Part shown: positions 21,223 through 32,574 of the stretch, one piece after another
How positions within the stretch are numbered: the first letter of the stretch is position 1
How the letters are laid out: each line of letters opens with the position of its first letter
Assembly (NCBI GenBank): GCA_015152455.1
Contig: SUTY01000004.1
Location: 1-49,421 of the forward strand
Reading direction: 5' to 3'
DNA from: Cyanobacteria bacterium SIG32
GTDB taxonomy: Bacteria > Cyanobacteriota > Vampirovibrionia > Gastranaerophilales > Gastranaerophilaceae
Length of the DNA: 49,421 bases
Position numbers and translations under genes: made by a program
Notes under the pieces: generated by a model
Told to the model about the DNA's origin: nothing
Databases searched by the model: none
What the model saw: only the letters and a program-made list of their open reading frames with translations

Positions 21223-21311
21223 TCCCTTAAAACTTCTTATCTATCCTCACCAAAATTATACCACAAAATATAGAAAAGACAAATAAAAATCATTCATTTG
21301 CATGGGGTAAA

Positions 21312-22124
21312 TTATACCTCTAGTACTCGCTTATAAACATCATTTTTGTTAACGCCGTATAGTTCGGATATAATGACCGCAATTTCTTTTGCTTTAAAAT
21401 TTTTATTCTTTAGAATTTTTATTTTTTCATCCAAATTAATGTCACAATTTTTAACATTTTCTCGATATATCATTCCAACAATTTCACCTTTTAAAATATT
21501 CTTTTTAAAATGTTCGATAACAACCGAGATTTCATCAACAATCACTTCTTCAAAAAGTTTTGTCAACTCTCTGCCGATTGCAACTTTTGCATTTGGACGA
21601 ATTTGTTGTATATTTTCCAACGTTTTCATAATTCTGTTTGGAGAATCATAAAAAACAGTATCAGAGAATTTATGTTGTTCAAACAATTCCTTTATTTGCA
21701 CTTCAGTTTTAGGTAAGAATCCTACAAACGTAAATTCTTCATCTTCTCTCGACAATTGAGAAAGAAAAGTTACAACAGCATTTGCTCCTGGTAATGATGT
21801 GATTTTTATATCGTTTTTCCTTAATTCTTCCACAATAACTGCACCAGGATCACAAATTAAGGGGGTTCCTGCATCTGACACAAGTGCTATTTTTTTACCC
21901 TCATTCAAGTAATTCAAAAATAAATTTATACGCTCTTTTTCGTTAAATTTATGATAAGAAATACATTTAGTAGGAATATCAAAGTGATTAAGAAGTTTTT
22001 GAGTAACTCGCACATCTTCACACGCAATAATATCAACCAATTTTAAAACTTCAATTGCTCTGTTTGTTATATCACCTAAATTCCCAATAGGTGTAGGAAC
22101 TACATAAAAATCAAATTCTTTCAT
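21312..22124 (-). CDS. rsmI: 16S rRNA 2'-O-ribose methyltransferase RsmI
   Basis: VVPTPIGNLGDITNRAIEVL, VSDAGTPLICDPG, SLPGANAV. Confidence 0.95.
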   Translation of the reverse strand: MKEFDFYVVPTPIGNLGDITNRAIEVLKLVDIIACEDVRVTQKLLNHFDIPTKCISYHKFNEKERINLFLNYLNEGKKIALVSDAGTPLICDPGAVIVEELRKNDIKITSLPGANAVVTFLSQLSREDEEFTFVGFLPKTEVQIKELFEQHKFSDTVFYDSPNRIMKTLENIQQIRPNAKVAIGRELTKLFEEVIVDEISVVIEHFKKNILKGEIVGMIYRENVKNCDINLDEKIKILKNKNFKAKEIAVIISELYGVNKNDVYKRVLEV

Positions 22125-22146
22125 AGAAAAATTTTACCACGAAATA

Positions 22147-22176
22147 AAAAAAGAGAAGCTATATGCTTCTCTTTTT
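22147..22176 (-). terminator. secA rho-independent terminator
   Basis: AAAAAGAGAAGC-TATAT-GCTTCTCTTTTT. Confidence 0.8.
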
Positions 22177-22179
22177 AGT

Positions 22180-24819
22180 TTATGCTTCTTCTTGTTCTTG
22201 AGGTCGATTTACGATCTGGACACCAAATTTTGTTCTGAACAAGTGTCTAACCGTATCTTTTTGAATTTCAAACATCATATTATTGAATAAATCATATGCT
22301 TCACGTTTATATTCAATCAACGGATCTTTTTGTCCATAAGCTCTAAGTCCGATACCTTCTCTTAACATATCGATATTGTGAAGATGATCTATCCATTTGT
22401 TATCAACTACACGTAACAAAATGTCTTTTTCAAGATCTCTCACCACATTTTCTGACGCAAAAGCCTCTTGCGGAATATAATTTGGATCATATTGCGAAAT
22501 TATATTATTATAAAATTTGATAATTTCAGATTCGTGATCTCTATACGCCTGAAGCGCAAAATCTTTCACTTTTTCATACATAGGTTCAAATCTCATATTT
22601 TGAATATCAGACACTTCAAAATGAGATAATTGAGGGATATAAGAATGAAGTTCTTTGATCATAGTAACCAAATCTTCATATATATAATCTTCAACGTGCA
22701 TATCAGGAGCAATATAGCTTCTTAAAATTCTATCTACTTCTCGCTCAATCATATATTGAAGATCTTCGTTTAAATTTTTACCAGCAATAACTTTTCTACG
22801 CTGAGCATAGAATTTTTCACGTTGAATATTCATAACGTCATCATATTCAAGTACGCTTTTTCTTATATCAAAGTGATAAGTTTCTACTTTTTTCTGAGCT
22901 GACTGAATTTGGTTTGTAATCAAGGAAGATTCAATAGCCATATTTTCATCAACATTAAGCATATTCATTAAGGCAGTAATCTTATCACCACCAAAAATTC
23001 TCATCAAATTGTCTTCTAACGACAAGAAGAATCTTGTAGAACCAGGGTCACCCTGACGAGCCGCACGACCTCTCAATTGGTTATCAATACGACGAGATTC
23101 ATGCCTTTCAGTACCGATTACGTGAAGTCCACCAACTTCAACAACTTTTTTATGTTCAGCCTCTGTTAATTCCCTAGCTTCAGCAAGAGCTTGTTCTTTT
23201 TCTTGTTCATAATTAGGATGCTCAGGAGTAATTCCTTTATTATCCAGGTTTTCTTTCGCCAAGAACTCAGCATTACCACCTAACAAAATATCCGTACCAC
23301 GCCCCGCCATGTTAGTTGCAATAGTAACAGCTCCAACACGACCAGCTTGGGCAATAATATATGCTTCTCTTTCGTGATGTTTTGCATTCAAAACATTGTG
23401 TGGAATTCCTCGTTGTTTTAATAAATGAGATACATATTCTGATTTTTCAATACTAATTGTACCAACCAAAACTGGTCTGCCAATTTCGTGCATCTGAATA
23501 ATATCTTCAACAACTGCATTATATTTAGCACGTTCATTTTTGTAAATCACATCAGGATAATTTATTCTGATATCTGGTTTGTTAGTTGGAATCGTTGTAA
23601 CTTCCAAATTATATATTTTACCAAATTCTGCTTCTTCAGTCATAGCAGTACCTGTCATACCAGACAATTTTGGATACAATCTAAATAAGTTTTGGAAAGT
23701 AATACTTGCTAAAGTTTGTGTTTCATCTTGAATTGGTACACCTTCTTTTGCTTCAACCGCTTGGTGAAGCCCATCAGACCAACGACGACCTTCCATTAAA
23801 CGTCCTGTAAACTCGTCAACAATCATTACTTCGCCATCTTTTATTACATAATCAGTATCTTTAATAAATAATTCTTTTGCCTTTAATGCTTGCAATAAAT
23901 GATGCGCATACTGAGTATTAATATCAAACAAATCTTGAACACCAATAAGCTCTTGAGCGTGATCAATACCTGCTTCTGTTAAAATAATATTCTTATTTTT
24001 TTCGTCAACTTCATAGTCAGTAACTTTTTCCATTTGCGGAGCAATTTTTGCCATCAATTGATAAGTTTCAGCTGATTTTTCTAAACGTCCGCTTATAATA
24101 AGAGGGGTTCTTGCTTCGTCAATTAAAATACTATCAACTTCGTCAATAATTGCATAATTGTAAGGTCTTTGAACAAGCATTTCTTGACTGCCTGCCATAT
24201 TATCACGCAAATAGTCAAAGCCAAACTCATTATTTGTACCATAAGTAATATCACATTCATAGGCTGCTTTTTTTAGCGCAAAATCCTCAGCATTTCTGCC
24301 ACCTGAAAGAATAACACCAACAGTTAGCCCTAAAAAGCGATAAATTTTACCCATCCATTCACTGTCACGTTTTGCCAAATAATCATTGACCGTAATAACG
24401 TGAACACCTTTACCAGTCAGAGCATTTAAGTATGCAGGTAACGTTGCGACAAGAGTTTTACCTTCACCTGTTCTCATTTCTGCAATATGTCCATTATGCA
24501 AAAAATATCCACCAACAAGTTGAACATCAAAATGGCGCATATTCAAAACACGTTTACCAGCTTCACGAACAGTCGCAAATGCTTCAGGTAAAATTTTATC
24601 TAATGCTTCTTTTTCAAGACGGCGATCAGTCTTAAAATCATTTGACGTTGGACGTTTTGCCAAAATTTCTTTAAACTCGTCCGTTTTTGCTCTCAATTCT
24701 TCATCAGACATTGCTTCAAATTGAGGTTCTAAAGCATTGATATGCTCAACAATACCCATCATATGTTTAACTTTTTTCTCGTTAGGATCGCCTAACATCT
24801 TGAATAGCAAACTTAACAT
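22180..24819 (-). CDS. secA: preprotein translocase SecA (track ORF extends to 24879; start [16 protein letters not shown])
   Basis: [64 protein letters not shown]. Confidence 0.97.
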   Translation of the reverse strand: MLSLLFKMLGDPNEKKVKHMMGIVEHINALEPQFEAMSDEELRAKTDEFKEILAKRPTSNDFKTDRRLEKEALDKILPEAFATVREAGKRVLNMRHFDVQLVGGYFLHNGHIAEMRTGEGKTLVATLPAYLNALTGKGVHVITVNDYLAKRDSEWMGKIYRFLGLTVGVILSGGRNAEDFALKKAAYECDITYGTNNEFGFDYLRDNMAGSQEMLVQRPYNYAIIDEVDSILIDEARTPLIISGRLEKSAETYQLMAKIAPQMEKVTDYEVDEKNKNIILTEAGIDHAQELIGVQDLFDINTQYAHHLLQALKAKELFIKDTDYVIKDGEVMIVDEFTGRLMEGRRWSDGLHQAVEAKEGVPIQDETQTLASITFQNLFRLYPKLSGMTGTAMTEEAEFGKIYNLEVTTIPTNKPDIRINYPDVIYKNERAKYNAVVEDIIQMHEIGRPVLVGTISIEKSEYVSHLLKQRGIPHNVLNAKHHEREAYIIAQAGRVGAVTIATNMAGRGTDILLGGNAEFLAKENLDNKGITPEHPNYEQEKEQALAEARELTEAEHKKVVEVGGLHVIGTERHESRRIDNQLRGRAARQGDPGSTRFFLSLEDNLMRIFGGDKITALMNMLNVDENMAIESSLITNQIQSAQKKVETYHFDIRKSVLEYDDVMNIQREKFYAQRRKVIAGKNLNEDLQYMIEREVDRILRSYIAPDMHVEDYIYEDLVTMIKELHSYIPQLSHFEVSDIQNMRFEPMYEKVKDFALQAYRDHESEIIKFYNNIISQYDPNYIPQEAFASENVVRDLEKDILLRVVDNKWIDHLHNIDMLREGIGLRAYGQKDPLIEYKREAYDLFNNMMFEIQKDTVRHLFRTKFGVQIVNRPQEQEEA

Positions 24820-24911
24820 TCTTTCCTCTCCAAATTCTATTATGCTTAAATAGTACCATAAACATAATAGAATTGGCATTTCTTAAGGAAGAATTAACAA
24901 TTCGCTAATTA

Positions 24912-26609
24912 TTATTGAAACATTTGGAAGATTTTTTCAACGTTTTTACTGATTAAACCTTTTACAGAATCGTACTCGGTTGTCAACGCAGAAATCTCAG
25001 CATCTATATTTTTCATTTCTACATCTAATCTATCTTCTTTGTATGTTAATTTAGCTTTCATTGTTGTAAATTCAGCTTCTGCCTGAGCAATTGCATCATG
25101 GTCTTTTACTTCTACGATACAATCACCTTCATTGTAGCGACCTTGATAGTAATAACCATCTTGACTTAATGCAGTTATAAAGTAATTACCATTTTTTAAC
25201 ATCTGCTCAAGATATTCTTCATCAACATCTATTTTATCACTTGATGCCCAACCACTAGCGCATATATTGTTGTACAATTGCATATAGAAATCTGCTTTCA
25301 AAATAACATCACTTGTAACAGCATTTTCATCTTGCATTACAAAAGAATAACCATGGTCTTCAGTTACAAAAGATGATCCTGAATATGTAGGTCCTGCAAA
25401 ATAAGTTTCATAACCATTCAAACAGTTTTCAAATTGGGTTAACAAATAACCAAGCATATGAGTCAAGTTAACACCAGCACCTGAGTTGAAGTTATCTTTT
25501 TCATTTTCATAGTATATTATCTGGTTATATTCATCAGAAGTTGTTTTTAACGAATTTATAACATTACTTTCTGATTCTTTCTTACCTGATAACTCTTTAT
25601 AATCTCTATATTGATCACGAGTTGCAATATCAGCTGCCATAAACGCTTCTGCCGTTACTGCATCAGTTACCAATTGTTCTTTTAAAGCATCAACAAGAGT
25701 TAAATACAAACCTGAAGTATCATCCTCATTCAAACCTAAACCTGCAATACCGTGATAGTTGTGATCTCCATCTGGATATGTTTGAACCACAACAACTTCA
25801 TTTGTTAAAATCTGGTCTAAAGTTAATTTCCCTTTTAGTGAATCATTAGCCTTTGCACCGTTGACATAAATTGCATCACAATCTTTCAAATAATCTGTAA
25901 TTATACCTAAATCTAAGTGTTCTAATTTATATGCCAAACCAAGTACGTTATCTGCGCAGGCACCATTTTTATTCAATGGTTCTGCACCACAACCTGCTTT
26001 TTTATTGTAACCGTTTACAAAGTCAGTATCCAAATAAGCATTTTGCGCTGCAATTTGCTCTGGTGTAAGGTTAGTTTCTTCTATTGGAACTTTTACTGTC
26101 TTACCTTCATCATTTACAGTATTATAAGCATAATGATAATCAGTAACAAATCTAATATCTTGAGCTACAGATTCTGGTACAACACCTGCTTTGCCTAATT
26201 CTTTCATAAATGCAGCAAAACCAGCTTCTGACGGAGTACTAGGGTCACCATCAGTGCTAATTTTTTTTGCAGCTTTTGCCATTTGACCATTTAACACAAC
26301 CGCACCAGCTCTATTTGTAATCAAATAAGGCGTAAAGTTGTTCAAGGTTGTTGGCGTCATTAAAACATCATATGATAAATTAAACATATTTTGACCAGAA
26401 CCGTCAAAATCCCAAACCAATGTTGTTTGATTTAAGGCATTTTGATAATTCTGTGAAACTTCTGCCAATTCACGAGTAACTGAAAGTTTATCTTGTGCTA
26501 TTTCCATAGATCGGAATTCACAATTAGCTTTTCGAGATGTTATGGCTAAAAATCTTGCTTGTGATGCCGCCAGTCCCATTGCTTTTCCTTTCAGTTTACT
26601 TAGTAACAA
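24912..26609 (-). CDS. lineage-type hypothetical protein with N-terminal helical region (probable start 26579, MGLAASQARF)
   Basis: 565-aa ORF; RBS AAAGGA before internal ATG. Confidence 0.6.
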   Translation of the reverse strand: MLLSKLKGKAMGLAASQARFLAITSRKANCEFRSMEIAQDKLSVTRELAEVSQNYQNALNQTTLVWDFDGSGQNMFNLSYDVLMTPTTLNNFTPYLITNRAGAVVLNGQMAKAAKKISTDGDPSTPSEAGFAAFMKELGKAGVVPESVAQDIRFVTDYHYAYNTVNDEGKTVKVPIEETNLTPEQIAAQNAYLDTDFVNGYNKKAGCGAEPLNKNGACADNVLGLAYKLEHLDLGIITDYLKDCDAIYVNGAKANDSLKGKLTLDQILTNEVVVVQTYPDGDHNYHGIAGLGLNEDDTSGLYLTLVDALKEQLVTDAVTAEAFMAADIATRDQYRDYKELSGKKESESNVINSLKTTSDEYNQIIYYENEKDNFNSGAGVNLTHMLGYLLTQFENCLNGYETYFAGPTYSGSSFVTEDHGYSFVMQDENAVTSDVILKADFYMQLYNNICASGWASSDKIDVDEEYLEQMLKNGNYFITALSQDGYYYQGRYNEGDCIVEVKDHDAIAQAEAEFTTMKAKLTYKEDRLDVEMKNIDAEISALTTEYDSVKGLISKNVEKIFQMFQ

Positions 26610-26688
26610 AATCTTTCATGTAGTATATCGGCATTTAAAGCATCAAACTTTAGTAATAATTATCTCATCTGTAACAAATGTTAACATT

Positions 26689-26919
26689 TTATTTTACTGC
26701 AATAATACAGTCATAAATTTTATCAATTTTTTCTTTCATCTCACTAAATTGCTCTTTTAAATCATTGAAGCTATGCAACGTAACAAACTTTTCTTCAACA
26801 TCTTTTAAAATTTCACGATGCTTTCTTTCCAATTGTTCGGGAGTCACGACTATTCTTTGTTGAATTAAAAATACCATTACCGCAATTAAAATTGGAGAGT
26901 AGTATAATAAATTATCCAT
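26689..26919 (-). CDS. small phage-cluster membrane protein, N-terminal TM plus coiled coil
   Basis: LIAVMVFLIQQRIVV then charged helix; directly after terL. Confidence 0.5.
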   Translation of the reverse strand: MDNLLYYSPILIAVMVFLIQQRIVVTPEQLERKHREILKDVEEKFVTLHSFNDLKEQFSEMKEKIDKIYDCIIAVK

Positions 26920-26929
26920 AAAATCTCCT

Positions 26930-28219
26930 TTATAAAGTTATTGGCCAATAAAAATCCACTAAATATGATGCAGCATCCATAGGATGTGACAAAAATTTCA
27001 ACTCTTTACTTTGTTTAATTTGCGTATATGTAGGAATATCAATTCTTGAACTTCCTTCTCTGTATCGCAAATTATAGATGTTATACAATAACTTTTCACA
27101 TTTCTTATCTACATAAATACAAATTTCACCATCTGCATTTTTTACTTTAGCATTAAATGCCATAATCCTGTTTTTTATCGGCGGATTAAAAGCCTTGATT
27201 TTAATTTCTGCATCATAACCAAATTGTGCCAATTTTTTCTTTATAATTACGTAATTTGTGTATTCACTTGTGCAACTTCTGTTATCTCCTGAAGCATCAC
27301 CATTGATTATAATTCTACCTTTATGGTTTGGATATCTGTGACAAAACTCTTCACAAGATTTTGCAGTTGTTGTATTTTCTAATACAATTTCATCAAAATA
27401 AAAAACTTTGTCATCTGTCTTGTGAGCCAAAACCCAACACATAGGATCTACGTTAAAGTCACAACTTATGTGCAAATCCATTTCTGGCTGATACGCAATA
27501 TCTTTTATGTTTGAATCCGTAAAATCTTTGATGACCAAACCATTGTTATAATCACCGTTTTGCGCAAGAACAAAAATGTTATAATATTCTTCGTCATAAA
27601 GTTTTTTAAGCTCATCACAAAACCCTTCAGGCAAAAAGATATTTTGTGTAGTTGGTGCAGTAATCAACCTATAGTTAGGTGGTGGATTTTCCATAAAAGT
27701 TTTGTAAACCCAACCTCTTTGCATCTCAGGATTTGTATGACCAAAAATTCTGTAGGTAAAATTTTTCCAACATTTTCTTGTCTTTTGCCTCATACGTCCC
27801 AAAAGCATCTTAAACGTATCATAAGGGATATCCGACATTTCTTCTATCTCAACGAATCCAAGATTTAAAGACTTTAATTTATTCGGTTCATCAAAATGTC
27901 TAAAAAGAATTTCTGATCCATTTTTAAAAGTAAGTTTTTGCAAAGTGCTTGACCAATCATAATCCACACCATCAACAAAACCCATATTATCCAAATGTTC
28001 AAAATAAGTTTGTAATGTCGTATCCCTGACAAGCGTGTAAGTTTGAGCACCAACTAATCCTCGAATCCCAGGAAACTTCAAGCATAAAAGAATGCCCAAA
28101 AGAGAACCGGCAAAAGTTTTACCAGAACCATAACCACCTTGATATACAGCTACATCAAGAGTGTATTTATGAGGTATCTCTAAAAATTCACGTTGAGCTC
28201 TTAATAATTGATATGTCAT
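26930..28219 (-). CDS. phage terminase large subunit
   Basis: Walker A-like GGYGSGKT, GFVEIEEMSD Walker B, nuclease region SCDFNVDPMCW. Confidence 0.92.
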   Translation of the reverse strand: MTYQLLRAQREFLEIPHKYTLDVAVYQGGYGSGKTFAGSLLGILLCLKFPGIRGLVGAQTYTLVRDTTLQTYFEHLDNMGFVDGVDYDWSSTLQKLTFKNGSEILFRHFDEPNKLKSLNLGFVEIEEMSDIPYDTFKMLLGRMRQKTRKCWKNFTYRIFGHTNPEMQRGWVYKTFMENPPPNYRLITAPTTQNIFLPEGFCDELKKLYDEEYYNIFVLAQNGDYNNGLVIKDFTDSNIKDIAYQPEMDLHISCDFNVDPMCWVLAHKTDDKVFYFDEIVLENTTTAKSCEEFCHRYPNHKGRIIINGDASGDNRSCTSEYTNYVIIKKKLAQFGYDAEIKIKAFNPPIKNRIMAFNAKVKNADGEICIYVDKKCEKLLYNIYNLRYREGSSRIDIPTYTQIKQSKELKFLSHPMDAASYLVDFYWPITL

Positions 28220-28224
28220 ATTAA

Positions 28225-29877
28225 CTACTTCTCAACCAAAAAATTATTAGAATTTTCTATTCCGTATTGCTCCAACGCAAATTTAAAACATTCCATCCAG
28301 TCGATTTTTTCTTCAACTTCTGGGACTTGAGCAAAAGATTTTACCACCTCAAACAATTCTTTTAGTTTTGCTTTGCGTTCAAAAGTAGCTTTTCTGTCAC
28401 CATAACGGTAGATATAATTAGCATTTCGGATATTATCGTCAATCTCTAAAAACATAGATTTGCCATGATCATTCAAACCAATAACCTCACGACCGAGTTT
28501 AAAATTTGCAATAATTTCTGCGGTCTTTTCAACCATAGGTACAATGACTTTCCTATTAACTGCATCCAACATCATATTTAATCTAGCCTCCTGACCGTTT
28601 ACTGAATAATTTAATTCAGTAGCCGTACGCTCAGCAGATTGAATATTTCCTGCCATATTCTTGAAAATACCTGTTGCACTTTCAATTGTCCCTTTAAAGT
28701 AATTCAAAAAGTCCCAACCTTGCATTGCTTTATCAAAACTCAAAGGTGTTGGCTGATTTGGCATCAATGCTGCATCATATTCTATAATTTTACCAGGTCT
28801 GACATCTTGTTCACCTTTAAAACAACCTTTTGGTGCTAAATATGGTGGATTCATCATTAACGCTAAAGCATCAATTTGTTTATTCAAAATTGTTGATGAA
28901 ATATTATTCAAAATCAATGCAACTCTAAGTGGTGAAATCCCTCTGCCTGTAGTTGGACACTCAATTATATTCGCATGAATAAATGGATTTATAACAAAAG
29001 GATTTGGCTCAAAACGAATTATTTCTTTTCTAGCTCCTACTACAACAAGCCAGTTTTTCAAAACTGTACCATCTGATAATTCAACATCCCCCCAATATTC
29101 CAAAATCTCCAATTTTTTCCCATCAATAGCTCTGTCATCTTGTTTATTCTTTTTATTTGCCACCACTCCTTTCAATATTTCCAGCTTTTCATCTGTCAAT
29201 AAATTATTTGCTTTATCAGAAACTATTTCATCCAAAGTTGAATAAGTTCTATAAATCTTCGCACAATTATCCCATTTATCGGCATTTGTTTTATCAAATA
29301 CAAAATCTTCCGATTTGATGTGCTTAATTTTTGCATTATCGTAAACAATTTTTTCTTCTACTACAAAACCTTGTTCTGTTGGATTTAAAATTTGTTCATC
29401 TAAAGTTTGCGCACGACGAGTTTGCTTAACCTTTGTTTCCCAACCAATGAAAAGAGTTGTTTCACCAGTTTCAACAATACTATCTATAATTTTTTCAAAC
29501 TCATCTTCAAGTTTCATTCTTTCAAATGTATTAACTAACATTGCTTTCTGCCTGTTTGCATAAGCCTGTGTTTGCGGATTTGTACCTGAAACATCAAACA
29601 TGGCTTCAGGATGTGAATACAAGTTTTGCACCAAATGAGATTTTAGGGTTTGAGCCAATTCATAAATTTCAGGCAATTGCATCTTACTACCCCAAGCATT
29701 CACACTTGGTATAGTTGCTTCATAAATAGCATTTCGTACGGATTTTATATCTTGTAATTGTTGGTTTCTGCTTTCTTCAAATTTGTCATATTTCCCAACA
29801 ATAGCCACAGCTAATGAATGTTCTTCTTCCTGTTTAATTTTTTTTGTTAAATCTTCTGTTTCAAATTTCATTTTCAT
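28225..29877 (-). CDS. podovirus-type portal protein
   Basis: Size, position after terL; SATGIFKNMAGNIQSAERTATELN typical of portals. Confidence 0.85.
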   Translation of the reverse strand: MKMKFETEDLTKKIKQEEEHSLAVAIVGKYDKFEESRNQQLQDIKSVRNAIYEATIPSVNAWGSKMQLPEIYELAQTLKSHLVQNLYSHPEAMFDVSGTNPQTQAYANRQKAMLVNTFERMKLEDEFEKIIDSIVETGETTLFIGWETKVKQTRRAQTLDEQILNPTEQGFVVEEKIVYDNAKIKHIKSEDFVFDKTNADKWDNCAKIYRTYSTLDEIVSDKANNLLTDEKLEILKGVVANKKNKQDDRAIDGKKLEILEYWGDVELSDGTVLKNWLVVVGARKEIIRFEPNPFVINPFIHANIIECPTTGRGISPLRVALILNNISSTILNKQIDALALMMNPPYLAPKGCFKGEQDVRPGKIIEYDAALMPNQPTPLSFDKAMQGWDFLNYFKGTIESATGIFKNMAGNIQSAERTATELNYSVNGQEARLNMMLDAVNRKVIVPMVEKTAEIIANFKLGREVIGLNDHGKSMFLEIDDNIRNANYIYRYGDRKATFERKAKLKELFEVVKSFAQVPEVEEKIDWMECFKFALEQYGIENSNNFLVEK

Positions 29878-30358
29878 TTACCTCATAATAATTTCTAAAC
29901 AATGAATATACTTCAATATTTTGCAATTTCCCCTCACGCATGGTTTCTGAAACAAGTTCTGCTTCCTTTGTAAAACCACTATTTTTCAATAAAGTTTTAA
30001 CCCTGTGATTTTGTGGATACACTAATGCCTTGATTTTTTGAAAACCAAATTCATCAAAACACTTTTTAAAGAAAATTTTGGCACAATAACTGGAAAAACT
30101 TCCCCAATATCCAGGGTGAATACAAGTAGTAACTTCAGCACTATGAAGCCTTTGACTACTACCAATTAAGTTTTCAAGATACACAAAGCCGGCAGGGGAT
30201 GTGTCGGAGAGTATTACCCAAAAGAAAGGTTCTGTTCGTTCTATCAAACCGGCTAAGGTATCTTCATTGTAGTCATCTTCCAAATATTTTTTAAATTTGT
30301 TATAAAGACAACTAACAAAATCCAAATATTCTGGTTTAAATCTTACAAATTTACACAT
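29861..30358 (-). CDS. GNAT-family acetyltransferase in phage cluster
   Basis: AEVTTCIHPGYWGSFSSYCAKIFFKKCFDEFGFQKIKALVYPQNHRVKTLLKNSGF. Confidence 0.75.
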   Translation of the reverse strand: MCKFVRFKPEYLDFVSCLYNKFKKYLEDDYNEDTLAGLIERTEPFFWVILSDTSPAGFVYLENLIGSSQRLHSAEVTTCIHPGYWGSFSSYCAKIFFKKCFDEFGFQKIKALVYPQNHRVKTLLKNSGFTKEAELVSETMREGKLQNIEVYSLFRNYYEVNENEI

Positions 30359-30702
30359 TACACAACGACTTTTTCAAATTTTACATAAGCATCATCTGTA
30401 GAAAAAGCAGTCAACTCTCCTGACAAAAACTTTTCTCTAATGCCTGATTGAATTCCAATCATAGCATCAGCTTGAATTCCATTAATTAAAGATTCTGTTT
30501 TGTTAGTTCGATTATAAACTCTAAAAACAGAATTCTTGCTGAAGATTAATTCGTGTGGAACATCTTTCAGATCCAATATACTTTTCTTAGCTACTTTTGT
30601 CGTTTTACGTGTAGAATCTTTTCTAAATTCTTCCTCTATTTTCATCTTTATAAGTTCATCAAGTGAAGCATTGCTAAGCAATACTTGTTCCATATCTTTC
30701 AT
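30358..30702 (-). CDS. phage-cluster hypothetical protein
   Basis: 114-aa ORF abutting GNAT gene. Confidence 0.55.
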   Translation of the reverse strand: MKDMEQVLLSNASLDELIKMKIEEEFRKDSTRKTTKVAKKSILDLKDVPHELIFSKNSVFRVYNRTNKTESLINGIQADAMIGIQSGIREKFLSGELTAFSTDDAYVKFEKVVV

Positions 30703-30713
30703 AATTATCCTTT

Positions 30714-31142
30714 CTATATTTTGCTATCATCTAAGTTTGAAATTGTGATTATTTTAGCTTCTTTGTAATCGTCTTCTTCTTTTTGAAATCCCAAATATTT
30801 GCAAAGACTTTCCAGTGCTTTTAATCCTGCCGAAGTATCTCTGAGTTTCCTTTTGCCCGTTGGAAAACCTTCTTTATCCAAAACATCTTCTTCTTCCAGA
30901 GAAAATTCTGCGATTTGTAGTAATTTTTGAATTACATATCCTTTATTGACACAAAGAGAAGATATTTGTTTTTTAAGTTGAAGTTTTATTTCATTTATTA
31001 CGAAATCTTTAGATAAAAGATTATTTGCAATTTCTTTCAAATCCTTAGATTTGTAACCTGCCTTTTTGGCTGAAACCTCACCGTCAAGGCACTTTATATA
31101 CTCTGCTACGAACTTTTTTTGTTGTTGTGTTATTTGTTTCAT
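30714..31142 (-). CDS. phage terminase small subunit
   Basis: QQQKKFVAEYIKCLDGEVSAKKAGYKSKDLKEIANNLLSKDFVINEIK. Confidence 0.85.
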   Translation of the reverse strand: MKQITQQQKKFVAEYIKCLDGEVSAKKAGYKSKDLKEIANNLLSKDFVINEIKLQLKKQISSLCVNKGYVIQKLLQIAEFSLEEEDVLDKEGFPTGKRKLRDTSAGLKALESLCKYLGFQKEEDDYKEAKIITISNLDDSKI

Positions 31143-31163
31143 TTTTACATTTCTTAGTATAAT

Positions 31164-31256
31164 TTGTGTTTTTTGAAAAAAAATTGTATAATAGTCATGC
31201 TATTTATATTTCGGCTAGTGTAAATCTTAACAGGGGGTTCAACTCCTGTTTTTTTT
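31164..31256 (+). ncRNA. putative small RNA transcription unit (promoter plus ~58-nt transcript, ~31199-31256)
   Basis: TTGTGT-N17-TATAAT (31187-31192); hairpin AACAGG/CCTGTT followed by T6+; opposite strand to phage genes. Confidence 0.5.
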
Positions 31257-31260
31257 GCCC

Positions 31261-31899
31261 TTAATTTCTAAAGAGTTTAATAATTGGAGTATTATCAATA
31301 CTCACGCAGTTTTTAGAACGTAAATTTGCAAGAGCATCTTTATACATACTCATCCAATAACTAAACTTTACATGCTGAGGACTAGCTTTTAATCTCATAC
31401 ATGCTCCATACACTAATATAGGTTCAGCAAAAGGATCTGGAATTAGTGAAGCATCTTCCTCATTTGTTAAAAACAGTTTTTCATTCCCATCAATATCTAT
31501 AGCATTGTTTTCTGTGTAATACACGACTTCAATCGTTTTATTTTCGTTAAATATTGGGAACAAGAATTTATCATTAAATTCTGAATACGTATTAGGCGCT
31601 TGAGAATTTGTTAAAAAACTTTTAAAATCCTCAGTATAGTCATATTTTACACCGTCAATCAATAATAAAGTTATTCTGCCTGGAATTGTATTTTTCAATT
31701 CTCCTGTATTTTTAGGCAAAATTAACTCCTTTTTCTTTAATAAAAAATTCCATTTATCAAATCTACAAACTTCAGTATTTATAAGATTTATAATATTTTT
31801 TATTTTTTTGTGATCATTTTTCACAAGCTCACTAAACGCATTCACTTGTTTATAATTCAATTCCACTAAACATTTGTTAATTAATTCTAGATAATTCAT
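31261..31899 (-). CDS. phage head-tail connector/tail tubular-like protein
   Basis: 212-aa ORF in morphogenesis module; LINKCLVELNYKQVNAF... resembles podovirus adaptor proteins. Confidence 0.45.
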   Translation of the reverse strand: MNYLELINKCLVELNYKQVNAFSELVKNDHKKIKNIINLINTEVCRFDKWNFLLKKKELILPKNTGELKNTIPGRITLLLIDGVKYDYTEDFKSFLTNSQAPNTYSEFNDKFLFPIFNENKTIEVVYYTENNAIDIDGNEKLFLTNEEDASLIPDPFAEPILVYGACMRLKASPQHVKFSYWMSMYKDALANLRSKNCVSIDNTPIIKLFRN

Positions 31900-31959
31900 T
31901 TATTCTCCTTTTCTTCCATATCGCAGGCGACCAATGTCGCCCACAATACAGAATAGAAT

Positions 31960-32574
31960 TTACTTTATAAGCCCTTTTCTAAGTTGTTCCATAATAAGAG
32001 GTTCATTTTTGGTAAATTCTGCACCACTCATTCTGCCAATTTGCTCACGAGTAAAAATTCCACTTTTATTCACACCGAAAGAAGAATTATTTTGAGCATT
32101 AGCTGTTAACTTCCTCTTTGCAAGCTCATTTTCATTACTTAAATTTTTTTCGTAAGCCTGTTGTTGTAGATATCTGTCAATGGCACATTGTTCAAGTTTT
32201 TCCACCATTTGAGAGATTCTATTCATTTCATCTTTATCAACAATAAAATTTGAATTTTGCAGATAATTCAAAACGTCTTTTCGCCCTTCTGAGTTGAAGA
32301 AATCAGGTTTTTCTTTTGAGAATTCTTCTATTGCCGAAGGTGAATTAACACGAAATGTCGGTAAAATTTGTTCTTGAATAATTTTTTCGATAGTATCTTT
32401 AGCCAATTCACTCATACAATATCGCCCTTGTTGTGAGTTTAATACATCATACGAAACAAGATCATCTATTTTCGAGCCATTTCGTGAATTATCATTATTT
32501 CCAAATAATTGTTGATCGGCAGAAGATGAAAATTTGTCTAAATTATTTGTTGGTTCCATTAAAGCCTCCTTCAT
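31960..32574 (-). CDS. putative scaffold/internal head protein with C-terminal IFTREQIG motif (probable start 32559)
   Basis: Acidic helical; position next to coat gene; GIFTREQIGRMSGAEFTKNEPLIMEQLRKGLIK. Confidence 0.55.
   Translation of the reverse strand: MKEALMEPTNNLDKFSSSADQQLFGNNDNSRNGSKIDDLVSYDVLNSQQGRYCMSELAKDTIEKIIQEQILPTFRVNSPSAIEEFSKEKPDFFNSEGRKDVLNYLQNSNFIVDKDEMNRISQMVEKLEQCAIDRYLQQQAYEKNLSNENELAKRKLTANAQNNSSFGVNKSGIFTREQIGRMSGAEFTKNEPLIMEQLRKGLIK

Noticed and set aside
24912-26609. Assigning the 565-aa protein as a phage tail or flagellar hook protein
   Set aside because: Only position and helical N-terminus suggest it; no diagnostic motif seen
31229-31250. tRNA/tmRNA 3' end from GGGTTCAACTCC
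   Set aside because: No acceptor stem, anticodon arm or CCA; the T-stem pairs poorly in tRNA geometry but well as a terminator hairpin
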